The notes under the pieces were generated by a model that ran no database searches, had not been told where the DNA came from, and saw nothing but the letters and a program-made list of their open reading frames with translations. DNA of 21,775 nt, from IMG/VR virus record IMGVR_UViG_3300006052_000034, positions 1 through 21,775 of that record; one strand, written 5' to 3'. The stretch comes from a virus. Positions 11,973 to 19,598 of this stretch are shown here, in pieces (positions within the stretch are counted from its first letter, which is position 1; each line of letters begins with the position of its first letter). Both the position numbers and the translations under genes were made by a program.

Positions 11973-12145
11973 GGCGGCGGCTGCTGATCTTCGCGTGCGC
12001 GGTCCTGTTCGGGGTTGGGCAATCCTATGCGCAAATCCTACCGCAGATTTTCTTTCATAAGCATGCGGCAACGGGGGGAGGCTGTTCGAACGTGCTGGAT
12101 TTCAGCCAGGCATGCAACAGCCAATACATAGGCGTAATTCTCTGA
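11969..12145 (+). CDS. Small exported protein with CSNVLDFSQAC motif
   Basis: A 58-residue product. I choose the GTG at 11969, which overlaps the previous stop (GTGA) and lies eight bases after GGGA; an ATG at 11963 is too close to it. MRRRLLIFACAVLFGVGQSY is a signal peptide with a likely cut after S-Y-A21. The mature 37 residues end in GGGCSNVLDFSQACNSQY; a Gly-rich stretch then C-x-n-x-LDFS-x-x-C is an ending I recall from small phage proteins beside structural genes. The two cysteines could pair. It directly precedes the large terminase. Confidence 0.65.
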   Translation: MRRRLLIFACAVLFGVGQSYAQILPQIFFHKHAATGGGCSNVLDFSQACNSQYIGVIL

Positions 12146-12146
12146 A

Positions 12147-13832
12147 ATGGGCGTGCCTTCGTCACTCGCGGAGTTTCAATCGTGGGTCTCGACAAGAGCG
12201 CCTGATGCGAAGAAAGAGCTTGACGCGATCATCGCGGAGCAATTGACCGCGAGATGGCTTCCCGACCCGGATAATAAGCCTCAGACGGACGCCTACTATT
12301 CGAAAGCGGATATTCTGCTCTATGGGGGCGCGGCGGGAGCGGGAAAGACATCGCTTCTCGTTGGGCTTGGGATGACGCAGCATCGGCGTTCGGTTATTTT
12401 CCGCGCCAAAGCAACGGATTTGCAGGGCGTTGAGGAATATCTGCTGGAGGTCAACGGCTCTCGCGACGGATGGAACGGCGCGGACAATATCTTGCGGCGC
12501 GACGGGAGATCGATACAACTTGCGCATTTGGAAAAGCCGGGCTCGGAAAAGTCGCATCAAGGGCGCCCACGAGATTTCTATGGGTTCGATGAGGGCGCGC
12601 AGCTCGCTCGCACTAAAGTGCAGTTCGTTATCGGATGGCTTCGATCGGAGGACCCGAGACAGCGCAAGCGCATCGTGATCGCGAGCAACCCGCCGACAGG
12701 AGGCGAGGGCGAATGGCTTATGGAATGGTTCGCGCCGTGGCTTGACAAGGGATTCGGAAACCCCGCCAAGCCCGGAGAGTTGCGCTGGGCCGCGACAGGG
12801 CCGGATCGCGATGGCTCGACAGTCTGGCTTAAGGACGGCTCGCCGATCGTGTTCACGGAAGGGCTGAAATATCGTCTCGCGACCCAAGAGGAAATCGAGG
12901 CGCAAAGCGCGCAGGGCGATACGGTGAGCGATGTTGTCGTGCCGAAAACGAGGACGTTCATTCCCGGTCGGCTAAACGACAACAAATATCTGCGGAACAC
13001 GGGTTATCGGACGGAGTTGCAGAACCTGCCCGAACCGCTTCGCTCGCAACTATTGCATGGCGATTTTACCGCGGGGCGCCAGGACCATGAATGGCAGGTT
13101 ATCCCGACAGCGTGGGTAAGGGCCGCGCAAGCCCGCTGGACGCCCGAGCCGCCCGAGGGGGCGCAGATGACCGCGATCGCCGCGGACATCGCTCAGGGGG
13201 GCGCGGACGACTTTGTAGCAGCACCCCGGCATGGTCCTTGGTATGCGGAGTTAATTGTTAGGCCGGGCGCGAGCGTGCCGCTTCCGAGCGATAGCGCGGC
13301 GTTGATCGTGAAATATCGGCGGAACAATTGCGCGATCGTGGTCGATATGGGCGGGGGCTATGGCGGAGGAGTTGCGGAAAGGTTAGAGGAAAACGACATC
13401 GAGGTGCGACGGTACAATGGGGCCAACGGCTCAGATGCCGTGACCGCGGACAAGGCGAGGCTGAAATTCATCAACAAGCGCGCTGAGGTTCACTGGCGGT
13501 TTCGCGAGGCGCTCGACCCGGATCAGGATGGCGGGTCGCAGATCGCGCTTCCTCCCGACCCCGCGCTATTCGCCGATTTGACCGCGCCGCGATGGAAGCT
13601 GTCGAAGTCGGGCATTCAGATCGAGGGGAAAGAGGACCTGAAAAAGCCTGAGCGTCTCGGGCGCTCGCCTGATCGCGGGGACGCGGTGATTATGGCATGG
13701 TCTGAGGGGGAAAAGGCGATTATCGCGGCGGTCAAACGCGGGGCACGTCTTGCGGGGCGCGCGGAAACGCCTAAACTGCCCGATCTCGCGGGAAGCTTGC
13801 ACGAGCGCGCGACGGGTTGGATGGGACGATGA
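12147..13832 (+). CDS. terL: Terminase large subunit
   Basis: A 561-residue packaging motor that translocates DNA into the prohead with ATP and cuts it. The N-terminal ATPase shows Walker A GGAAGAGKT (residues 60-68), Walker B DFYGFDE (143-149, E149 catalytic) and the coupling segment IVIASNPP (176-183). The C-terminal RNase H-like nuclease has its acidic triad in AADIAQGG (D347), IVVDMGGGYGGG (D400) and PDRGDAVIMAW (D512). Length and motifs fit the Terminase_6 group. All key residues are present, so it should be active. It overlaps the next start (ATGA) and is followed by the portal, the usual order. Its ribosome binding site is weak. Confidence 0.95.
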   Translation: MGVPSSLAEFQSWVSTRAPDAKKELDAIIAEQLTARWLPDPDNKPQTDAYYSKADILLYGGAAGAGKTSLLVGLGMTQHRRSVIFRAKATDLQGVEEYLLEVNGSRDGWNGADNILRRDGRSIQLAHLEKPGSEKSHQGRPRDFYGFDEGAQLARTKVQFVIGWLRSEDPRQRKRIVIASNPPTGGEGEWLMEWFAPWLDKGFGNPAKPGELRWAATGPDRDGSTVWLKDGSPIVFTEGLKYRLATQEEIEAQSAQGDTVSDVVVPKTRTFIPGRLNDNKYLRNTGYRTELQNLPEPLRSQLLHGDFTAGRQDHEWQVIPTAWVRAAQARWTPEPPEGAQMTAIAADIAQGGADDFVAAPRHGPWYAELIVRPGASVPLPSDSAALIVKYRRNNCAIVVDMGGGYGGGVAERLEENDIEVRRYNGANGSDAVTADKARLKFINKRAEVHWRFREALDPDQDGGSQIALPPDPALFADLTAPRWKLSKSGIQIEGKEDLKKPERLGRSPDRGDAVIMAWSEGEKAIIAAVKRGARLAGRAETPKLPDLAGSLHERATGWMGR

Positions 13833-14041
13833 TGAAAGACGTTTTGGGCGTCCCAATTCAAATATGGATGTCGGAGGCGCCAATCCTGACTTGGCATGCG
13901 CCTTTATATGTAGTCGTTCCTATCGACGATGACCCTAATTTAGAAGAAACACTGCGAGAAGGTCGGCCTTGGATGAGAGTGCCGGGCGCCATTTTTAGTC
14001 CTGACAAACCGGCCGTCGCTCAGCGAGAATGTGGGCGGTGA
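13829..14041 (+). CDS. Small hypothetical protein between terminase and portal
   Basis: A 70-residue protein with an ATGA overlap to the terminase. It contains VLGVPIQIWMSEAPILTWHA and LYVVVPIDDDPN, beta-strand-like and rich in proline, and ends basic. No signal, membrane segment or family. The stop is three bases before the portal start, so it is likely part of the head operon. Confidence 0.65.
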   Translation: MMKDVLGVPIQIWMSEAPILTWHAPLYVVVPIDDDPNLEETLREGRPWMRVPGAIFSPDKPAVAQRECGR

Positions 14042-14044
14042 TCG

Positions 14045-16240
14045 ATGCTGTTCGGCGCTGACGATAGCGGCAAGCCCGCGACGAGCGAACACGACATCGT
14101 CAAAGAAGCTGCCTATCGCTACAAGGCCGCGAAGGACTGGCAGGGCCTTGAGGACATCAACGCGGCGGAGGACCGCAAATATGCGAATGCTGACGCCCGC
14201 AATATGTGGCAATGGCCGCAGAAGCAATTCAAGCTCCGGGATGACAAATCGCTACCTTGTTTGACGATCAACAAGGTTCGCGGCCACAACGACATGATCA
14301 TCAATTCGATGATGAAAACGCCTTATGCGGTCAAGATCAGGCCAACAGCGGGGAAAGCGAGCTATAAAGCCGCGGAAATGTATCAGAAGTTGGTGCGGCG
14401 GACACAGGACATTTCGGCGTTTCCGAGCCAAGCGCGAAAGATCGCGGAGCATCAGGTCGACGGGGGAATTGGCTATCTGTTGCTCGAAACGCGCTATGTT
14501 TCTGAGCGCTCGTTCGATCAGGACATTTATCTGACTGTCGGCGAGGACCCAGGCGGCATTCTGCTCGATCCTTGGGCGCGCGAGCCGGATAAGTCTGATA
14601 GTAATTTCGGGTTTATTTTCCGGCGCTTTCCCAAGCATGAGTTCAATCGCAAATACCCTGATTTCAAGGACAAGATCGGGCAGGCTCCGATTGAGAGCGG
14701 GCTTGTGGACTGGCTGACCGACAAAGAGGTCATGGTCGTCAAATATTATCGCAAGAGCGAAAAGGCGGACACGCTTGTCGCGTACACTGACGAGAACGGC
14801 GTCGAGGTCGAAAAACTCGCGAGCGAACTGAAGGACGAAGCAGGGCGCGATCTGTTCAAGATGCTGATGGAGGACATTAAAGAGGGCAGGATCGACGGGC
14901 GCACGCGAAAGGTCGGCAATCCCAAGGTCGAATGGTTTCTGATCGGCGGCGATGTAATAATCGACAGGGGCGTCTGGCCGGGGAAGTTCATTCCAATTTG
15001 TCCCGCGATCGGGCGTGAGATCGTGGTTGATGGACAGCTTGATCGGAAGGGTCATACGCGCCCGCTGATCGATGCGCAGCGCATGCTGAATTACGGCGCG
15101 AGTGGAGGGGTTCAGGCAGTCGCGCTCGGGGTGCTCTCGCAATGGCTCGCGGATAGCAGGGCAACCGAAGGGCAGGAGCAGTGGAAAGACGCCAACGTCC
15201 AGACCTATGGAGTGCTTCAGTATACGGGAGTGGATGAAGAGGGCGAAGGCGAGACGCAGATCATTCCGCCACCGACGCGGATACCTCCGGTCGATGTGCC
15301 GCAAGCGCATATGAGCGTCGCGGCGTCTGCGGAACGTCAGATGATGATGATTTCCGGCCAGTTTCAGGCCCAAATGGGCGAGGAAGACCAACAGAGCGCC
15401 GCGAGCGGAAAGGCGATTGGCGAACGCCAGCAGCAAGGCGATACCGCAACGCACCATTTCCCGGACAATTTCGCGGCGATGCTGCGCTATGCGGGGCGGC
15501 AGCTAATCGACCTATATCCAAAGATATACGACACCAAGAGGGCGCTGCATATCACGGGCGATGACGGGGAGAAGTTCTGGATACAGATCGACCCGAACCA
15601 GCAGGACGATTTGATCGAGTTGCAGCGAGAGAAAGATGACGAGGAAGCGACGCGGCTCGCGTTTAACCCGAAGCTAGGGGAGTTCGAGGTCGTCAGCGAT
15701 CCGGGGCCGGATTATGCGACGCAACGTCAAGAGGCATGGGCGGCCTATTCGCTCATCTTGCAGCAGAATATGGCGCTCGCGGGAGTTATTGGGGATTTGA
15801 TCTTTAAGTACGGCGATTTCCCCGGCGCGGACGATATCGCGGAGCGCTTGGAGAAAGAAATCAAGGCGACGAAGCCTTATCTGTTCGATCCGACGAAGGA
15901 ACCCGCGCTCGCAGCGGCGACGCAGCAGTTGCAGAAACTGACCGCCCTCAATGCTGAATTGATGCAAAAGCTCGCGATGAAAGATTTGCAAATCAAGGGG
16001 AGAGACGAGCGGAGGGATGTGGAGGCGTCGAACGCGGAGACGAAGCGCCTACAGGTCATCGTGGATGCGATGGCGAAACTGGGGTTGCCCGCGGGCGAGC
16101 AGGCGCGGATGGAGCACGAATTAGGGCTGCGCCTGCACGATCATGTTCTGGATAACATTACGATGGCGAACCAGGGTGACATTGACATGCAAGTCAATTC
16201 GGCTATGCCTAAGCCTTCGACGAACGGTTCCGGGGCGTGA
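14045..16240 (+). CDS. P22-like portal protein
   Basis: A 731-residue protein, close to the length of the P22 portal (about 725). The N-terminal part (FGADDSGKPATSEHDIVKEA, then AAEDRKYANADARNMWQWP and LTINKVRGHNDMIINSMMK) and the middle (DGGIGYLLLETRYVSE, LDPWAREPDKSDSNFGFIFR) follow the P22 portal family pattern. Twelve copies form the ring at one head vertex through which DNA passes and to which the tail attaches. Residues about 630-690 (LQKLTALNAELMQKLAMKDL, then AETKRLQVIVDAM) form a long coiled coil corresponding to the barrel region. The ribosome binding site is poor, so translation may depend on coupling. Head context on both sides supports the call. Confidence 0.92.
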   Translation: MLFGADDSGKPATSEHDIVKEAAYRYKAAKDWQGLEDINAAEDRKYANADARNMWQWPQKQFKLRDDKSLPCLTINKVRGHNDMIINSMMKTPYAVKIRPTAGKASYKAAEMYQKLVRRTQDISAFPSQARKIAEHQVDGGIGYLLLETRYVSERSFDQDIYLTVGEDPGGILLDPWAREPDKSDSNFGFIFRRFPKHEFNRKYPDFKDKIGQAPIESGLVDWLTDKEVMVVKYYRKSEKADTLVAYTDENGVEVEKLASELKDEAGRDLFKMLMEDIKEGRIDGRTRKVGNPKVEWFLIGGDVIIDRGVWPGKFIPICPAIGREIVVDGQLDRKGHTRPLIDAQRMLNYGASGGVQAVALGVLSQWLADSRATEGQEQWKDANVQTYGVLQYTGVDEEGEGETQIIPPPTRIPPVDVPQAHMSVAASAERQMMMISGQFQAQMGEEDQQSAASGKAIGERQQQGDTATHHFPDNFAAMLRYAGRQLIDLYPKIYDTKRALHITGDDGEKFWIQIDPNQQDDLIELQREKDDEEATRLAFNPKLGEFEVVSDPGPDYATQRQEAWAAYSLILQQNMALAGVIGDLIFKYGDFPGADDIAERLEKEIKATKPYLFDPTKEPALAAATQQLQKLTALNAELMQKLAMKDLQIKGRDERRDVEASNAETKRLQVIVDAMAKLGLPAGEQARMEHELGLRLHDHVLDNITMANQGDIDMQVNSAMPKPSTNGSGA

Positions 16241-16458
16241 AAGTGGCGAAGAGATCGGCCTTTGTTGAGACTTTCGGCGTGCAAGAGGCCCTCAGCCAAT
16301 ATATCGCGAGCATCGAGGCGTTGGTGCCGACTACTTCCGACGATATGTTCGATTGGGAGCGGGATACTACTCGATCGGGAAAGCAAGCGGCGCGCGCGAA
16401 GGCGCGAAAGATCATCGAGTTTCTGAGGTCTCAAGCTGGGGTTGAACTGCCGGCATGA
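16237..16458 (+). CDS. Small hypothetical protein
   Basis: A 73-residue protein starting at GTG with GTGA overlap to the portal stop; a second GTG lies two codons on. It is helical and basic at the C-terminus (RSGKQAARAKARKIIEFL) and contains FGVQEALSQYIASIEALVP. No family is recognised; it is the first of a run of tiny genes between portal and scaffold. Confidence 0.65.
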   Translation: MKVAKRSAFVETFGVQEALSQYIASIEALVPTTSDDMFDWERDTTRSGKQAARAKARKIIEFLRSQAGVELPA

Positions 16459-16601
16459 GCCGCCTTGCATGGTTCGATGCGGTCAAAGAAGCGGGACGCG
16501 CTGGAATGCAAACGCTGATCGTCTTTATTCTCGGAATGCTTGCGGGTGCGGGAACGCTTGCATTCGTGGTTTTCCGCATATTCGGAACGACAATCCCCTG
16601 A
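16455..16601 (+). CDS. 48-residue single-helix membrane protein
   Basis: A mini-gene whose ATG overlaps the previous stop (ATGA). A soluble N-terminus (MSRLAWFDAVKEAGRAGMQT) is followed by one membrane helix (LIVFILGMLAGAGTLAFVVF) and a short tail. Reading frame, coupling and hydrophobicity support it. Possible roles are holin partner or membrane tether, neither demonstrated. Confidence 0.55.
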   Translation: MSRLAWFDAVKEAGRAGMQTLIVFILGMLAGAGTLAFVVFRIFGTTIP

Positions 16602-16613
16602 TTGGAGCAGCCA

Positions 16614-16787
16614 ATGACAAAGGGCATGGAAGGCAAGAAGATGGACGCCAGCAGCAGCGGAGGTCTGAAGGTTGGGCTCAAGAAGGGCCTTGGCTCCCCG
16701 CGCGATGTTGACAGCCCCGTGAACAAGGGCGAAAAGCGCCGGGGCGGGGCGCGGAGCGGACAGACATTCAAGGGCGCTCGGAAATGA
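16614..16787 (+). CDS. Small basic Gly/Lys-rich protein
   Basis: A 57-residue protein from the ATG at 16614, with GGAG eight bases upstream; an in-frame TTG at 16602 is less likely. The product (KGMEGKKMDASSSGGLKVGL, then GEKRRGGARSGQTFKGARK) is basic and probably disordered, a composition typical of DNA- or head-interior-associated small phage proteins. It overlaps the next start by ATGA. Confidence 0.6.
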   Translation: MTKGMEGKKMDASSSGGLKVGLKKGLGSPRDVDSPVNKGEKRRGGARSGQTFKGARK

Positions 16788-17023
16788 GGGACATGAATAG
16801 GTTGCTCAACCCGAATAGACCTTGGTTTGACTTGATGCGCGAAGCTAAGAAAGTAGGCGATAAGAGTAGCGTCCGACCTGAGCAGATCGCACGCATCTGC
16901 GATGATGAACCTTGGTTTATAAAGGAAGTCCGAAAGCTTTCCCAACGATTGGCGACCGCCGAACAGCTCATCGAACGGTTGGGCGCGGAACCCGACACGT
17001 TCGGCCTTGGAGAAATGCCGTGA
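16784..17023 (+). CDS. Hypothetical helical protein
   Basis: A 79-residue protein starting at an ATGA overlap. It has an NRPWFDLMREAKKVG segment, DDEPWFIKEVRKLSQRL and a helix TAEQLIERLGAEP. Two PWF motifs at about residues 13 and 43 suggest two related small helical units. No family is recognised; it ends in a GTGA overlap. Confidence 0.65.
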   Translation: MRDMNRLLNPNRPWFDLMREAKKVGDKSSVRPEQIARICDDEPWFIKEVRKLSQRLATAEQLIERLGAEPDTFGLGEMP

Positions 17024-17232
17024 GCAAGCTATCTCGCGCGCACCGCAAGGAACTGCCGAAAGCCAAATTCGCGGAGCCGAGCGAGCGGAAGTATCCGATC
17101 GAGGACAAATCCCACGCCCGCAACGCGAAGGCGCGCGCTTCCGAGATGGAGCACAAGGGCAGGCTGTCCTCGTCCGAAAAGTCCAAGATCGACGCGAAAG
17201 CCGATCGGGTTCTCAAGGGCAAGCGCAAATAG
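17020..17232 (+). CDS. Small phage protein of the FAEPxERKYPIEDKSHARNA type
   Basis: A 70-residue, basic protein from the GTG at 17020 (GTGA overlap). FAEPSERKYPIEDKSHARNA followed by KARASEMEHKGRLSSSEKSK and AKADRVL is a pattern I recall from a common family of tiny phage/bacterial proteins near structural genes (DUF6582-like in appearance). It is helical and probably binds DNA or another head component; no activity is established. Confidence 0.7.
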   Translation: MSKLSRAHRKELPKAKFAEPSERKYPIEDKSHARNAKARASEMEHKGRLSSSEKSKIDAKADRVLKGKRK

Positions 17233-17244
17233 CGGAGTTTCGCC

Positions 17245-17469
17245 ATGATCGGACTTGCGATTTCCATCCTGTGGCTCGCGATTGGCGTCATCGTCCTTGG
17301 CGGCGTCGTTTTCCTCGCGCTCCTGGCTGTCAAGACATTCATGGCTGTGGATGCGCGGGTCGAGCGCGCGATTTGGCTTATTTTCTTCATTCTGGTTTTG
17401 ATCTATTGTCTGATGACGCTTTCGGGAACCGCGCCGAGTTTTGGCGGCGGCTTCCGGCAGTTGCATTGA
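17245..17469 (+). CDS. Two-helix membrane protein (possible holin)
   Basis: A 74-residue protein with GGAG seven bases before the ATG. Helix 1 spans about residues 3-29 (GLAISILWLAIGVIVLGG...) and helix 2 about 42-60 (AIWLIFFILVLIYCLMTL), joined by a short loop with charged residues DARVER. A Gly-rich tail (GGGFRQLH) follows. Size and topology fit small class II holins and also a common type of two-helix phage protein found near head genes. No endolysin is in view to support a lysis cassette. Confidence 0.65.
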   Translation: MIGLAISILWLAIGVIVLGGVVFLALLAVKTFMAVDARVERAIWLIFFILVLIYCLMTLSGTAPSFGGGFRQLH

Positions 17470-17478
17470 GGACGCGCG

Positions 17479-17640
17479 ATGAAAGCCAAGTCGAACGTGG
17501 AGCGCAAGGTCGAGAAGGCCGCCAAGGAATTTTCCAAAGGCGAGTTGCACTCTGGTAGCAAATCCGGCCCGATCGTCAAATCCAAGGCTCAGGCGCTCGC
17601 GATCGGCTATAGCGAGGGGCGCAGAGGAAAGAAGAAATGA
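17479..17640 (+). CDS. DUF6496-type small protein
   Basis: A 53-residue basic protein. VEKAAKEFSKGELHSGSKSG then IVKSKAQALAIGYSEGRRGK matches the DUF6496 pattern (V-x-x-EFxxGxLxSG...V-x-x-xxQAxAIxxSExRxxGxK), small basic proteins of phages and bacteria with unknown, probably DNA-related function. It is followed by an ATGA overlap. A weak GAGG precedes the ATG. Confidence 0.8.
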   Translation: MKAKSNVERKVEKAAKEFSKGELHSGSKSGPIVKSKAQALAIGYSEGRRGKKK

Positions 17641-17846
17641 GCGCTGAAATCGTCCATGTCTCGCCTGCGCCCTTGGATGCCGAGATCGCCGCGGAGTTGC
17701 GCCGGCGCCTGACCGAAGCTCTCGCGCCTGTCGGCCTCATTCTGGAAGATGCTCGGAAAGCTGGGCTCTACGTCGGCTTTTCATTTCAGTTCGACGCCTT
17801 CGGGCGTCAAATCCTTGCGCCTATCCAGATCAACAAGCCCCTATGA
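17637..17846 (+). CDS. Hypothetical small protein
   Basis: A 69-residue protein starting at ATGA. A helical first half (DAEIAAELRRRLTEALAPVG) precedes a beta-like second half (LYVGFSFQFDAFGRQILAPI), an arrangement I recall from small phage proteins of unknown role near the head genes. It ends in an ATGA overlap with the next gene. Confidence 0.65.
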   Translation: MSAEIVHVSPAPLDAEIAAELRRRLTEALAPVGLILEDARKAGLYVGFSFQFDAFGRQILAPIQINKPL

Positions 17847-18301
17847 CCAGGACAATCGAACTCAACGGCGAGCAAATCTCGGTTTCCGAGGCCGCAAAGC
17901 TCATTCAGATGCTCTATAACGACGCCGCGCAGGTCGCCGGCGAGTTTCACGGCATGAACCGCAGCGAGAAATTCCGCATAAACTGGCCCGACGAGGACCT
18001 TTTCGTCAAAGCGAACTGGAAAACATTCGTTCAGGCGACGCGCGAGATGTACACCGCGCAACTCGCGGACAAAAAGGTGCCGGAGGCCAAAAAGCAGCAG
18101 ATTTTCAAGGCGCTGGTGCTGGAGCGCAAGATTGCCCAAGGCCAGGAGAGCGATACCCGCCTGCAATTGAAGCCGAACACGCAACAATTCGTCGGAGATA
18201 AGCGGGAGAATGCGCTTATTCTTGACAAATTCGGGAAAAAGCCGAATTTTCGGGCTGCGCTGGCGAACGGCGCGGCAAAAATTCTCAAAACGAGGCACTG
18301 A
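17843..18301 (+). CDS. Hypothetical protein
   Basis: A 152-residue soluble protein at an ATGA overlap. Notable segments are IELNGEQISVSEAAKLIQML, FRINWPDEDLFVKANWKTF, KQQIFKALVLERKIAQGQ and a basic C-terminus (KPNFRAALANGAAKILKTRH). No catalytic motif, membrane segment or cysteine. Its place before the scaffold suggests a head-assembly partner, but no family is recognised. Confidence 0.7.
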   Translation: MTRTIELNGEQISVSEAAKLIQMLYNDAAQVAGEFHGMNRSEKFRINWPDEDLFVKANWKTFVQATREMYTAQLADKKVPEAKKQQIFKALVLERKIAQGQESDTRLQLKPNTQQFVGDKRENALILDKFGKKPNFRAALANGAAKILKTRH

Positions 18302-18303
18302 GG

Positions 18304-18507
18304 ATGCCGATTGTCGCACTTAGGGGAAAATTTGAGAACTGGCGCGCGCTTGTCGCCCATGTGATGGAAGATGACGAAATCGCAAACCTCGTGATTATGA
18401 CATTTTCCAAGGATGAAGAAATTAAGATGGCGCATTTTGGAATGTCGAGAGAGCGGATGGCTTATGCGGCGCTTTGGTTGCAGCGAGCCGCGATAACTGA
18501 GGACTGA
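18304..18507 (+). CDS. Hypothetical small protein
   Basis: A 67-residue protein with an AGG just before its ATG, two bases after the previous stop. LRGKFENWRALVAHVMEDDE then FGMSRERMAYAALWLQRAAI gives a helical, slightly amphipathic product. The stop shares a base with the next start (TGATG). No family is recognised. Confidence 0.65.
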   Translation: MPIVALRGKFENWRALVAHVMEDDEIANLVIMTFSKDEEIKMAHFGMSRERMAYAALWLQRAAITED

Positions 18508-19310
18508 TGCGAACGATGGCCGACGAGAACATCGAGCAAACGCCAATTCCCGCGCCTGCGGAGCCCGTAGAGCCTCCTGCCGCGATTGCCGCGCCTGAGC
18601 CAGTGCCAGCGCCAGAAACACCGCCAGCGCCAGCCGCAAAGCCATGGTATCTGGAGGAGCTCGCGAACGCCCGCGCCCGCGCTCGCCAAGCCGAGGAGCG
18701 CGCCGCAACCGCCGAAGCAATGGCTGCGCGCGCCGCGCAGACTGCGTCGAGCCCATCTGCGCCAAATCCGACGCCCTCTCCCGCGCCTCCGCAGCCCTCA
18801 CAATCGCCGCAGCAGATCGCGCAGCAGATGATCATGAAGGAACAACGCGACGATATTATCCGCGCGGGATATGCGGCCTACGGGGGCGCCAAGTTCGATG
18901 AAATCGGCAATGTTCTCGCGGCGGTCGGCGCGACGACGGACGATTTCGTGCAGGACGTTCTCGCGGTCGATCGCGCGGGCGCCCATAAGCTGTTCGCGGA
19001 CCTCGCGGCAAATCCGCAAGAAGCCAATCGTCTCGCGAGTCTGAATTCGCGTCAAAGAATTGCGGAGCTTGTCAAAATGTCAATGAAAGCGACACCTGCC
19101 GCAGCCGAAGCCGCTGCGGCGGCTATTGCGGCCCCCGCCGCCCAAGCGGTTCCCGCTCCCAGGGGCGTCTCGAAAGCCCCGGCTCCGGCCCCCGTTGTCG
19201 CTCCCGCGGCCGTCAAGCCGGAAGTTGATGGATATTCGGACGATGCCACGGACGAGCAGTTCACGCGCCAGTTCAACGAGCGGTGGGCGAAGCGTCGCGC
19301 GATCAGGTAG
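18507..19310 (+). CDS. Scaffold-like head assembly protein
   Basis: A 267-residue protein directly upstream of the coat gene, the usual place of the scaffold. Residues 8-45 are Pro/Ala/Glu-rich and disordered; 47-80 form an Ala/Glu/Arg coiled coil (LEELANARARARQAEERAAT); 105-195 are helical (EQRDDIIRAGYAAYGGAKF); 196-235 are again Ala/Pro-rich; and 245-267 end in an acidic-to-basic helix (DDATDEQFTRQFNERWAKRR). An elongated, disordered and helical protein with a basic C-terminal helix matches scaffolds, which bind coat through that helix and leave the prohead before packaging. TGAGG before the ATG at 18507 supports this start. The assignment rests on position and composition, as scaffolds show little sequence conservation. 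Confidence 0.7.
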   Translation: MRTMADENIEQTPIPAPAEPVEPPAAIAAPEPVPAPETPPAPAAKPWYLEELANARARARQAEERAATAEAMAARAAQTASSPSAPNPTPSPAPPQPSQSPQQIAQQMIMKEQRDDIIRAGYAAYGGAKFDEIGNVLAAVGATTDDFVQDVLAVDRAGAHKLFADLAANPQEANRLASLNSRQRIAELVKMSMKATPAAAEAAAAAIAAPAAQAVPAPRGVSKAPAPAPVVAPAAVKPEVDGYSDDATDEQFTRQFNERWAKRRAIR

Positions 19311-19598
19311 TGTCACGAATAGCGGGCGTGACATTTCGCGCTCTGGTTTGCTTATCCATAATACTTGCGGTAGTTTTTCTCACTGCGGAATGGAAGGCGT
19401 TCCATTTCCATTGATGCGCGACGCTTCGCGCGTTTGACTGGCAGAGCGCCCGCGCCACGGCTGCGATAACGCCGCGGAGACTTCGGTCTCGACCCATAAT
19501 CGTCTCGGCCTGGGAACTGAGATAGTCGCCGCCTCGCGCGGTCCCTCCAAATCATCGCTCGCCGTGGATCGTGCAGCGCTTTCTCAAGGAGCCATCCC
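19311..19598 (+). other. Non-coding gap with stem-loops before the coat gene
   Basis: This 288-base gap holds no credible gene, in an operon where gaps are otherwise a few bases. It contains TGTCACG/CGTGACA (19311-19317 with 19327-19333), AATGGAA/TTCCATT (19389-19395 with 19400-19406) and GCGCGA/TCGCGC (19416-19421 with 19426-19431). No run of T long enough for a terminator follows any of them. They may be processing sites or a leader that boosts coat messenger; I found no convincing promoter. Confidence 0.5.

Noticed and set aside
14252-15457. 401-residue leftward frame
   Set aside because: Antisense to the portal gene in a GC-rich codon phase; low-complexity Arg/Leu/His product with no known pattern.
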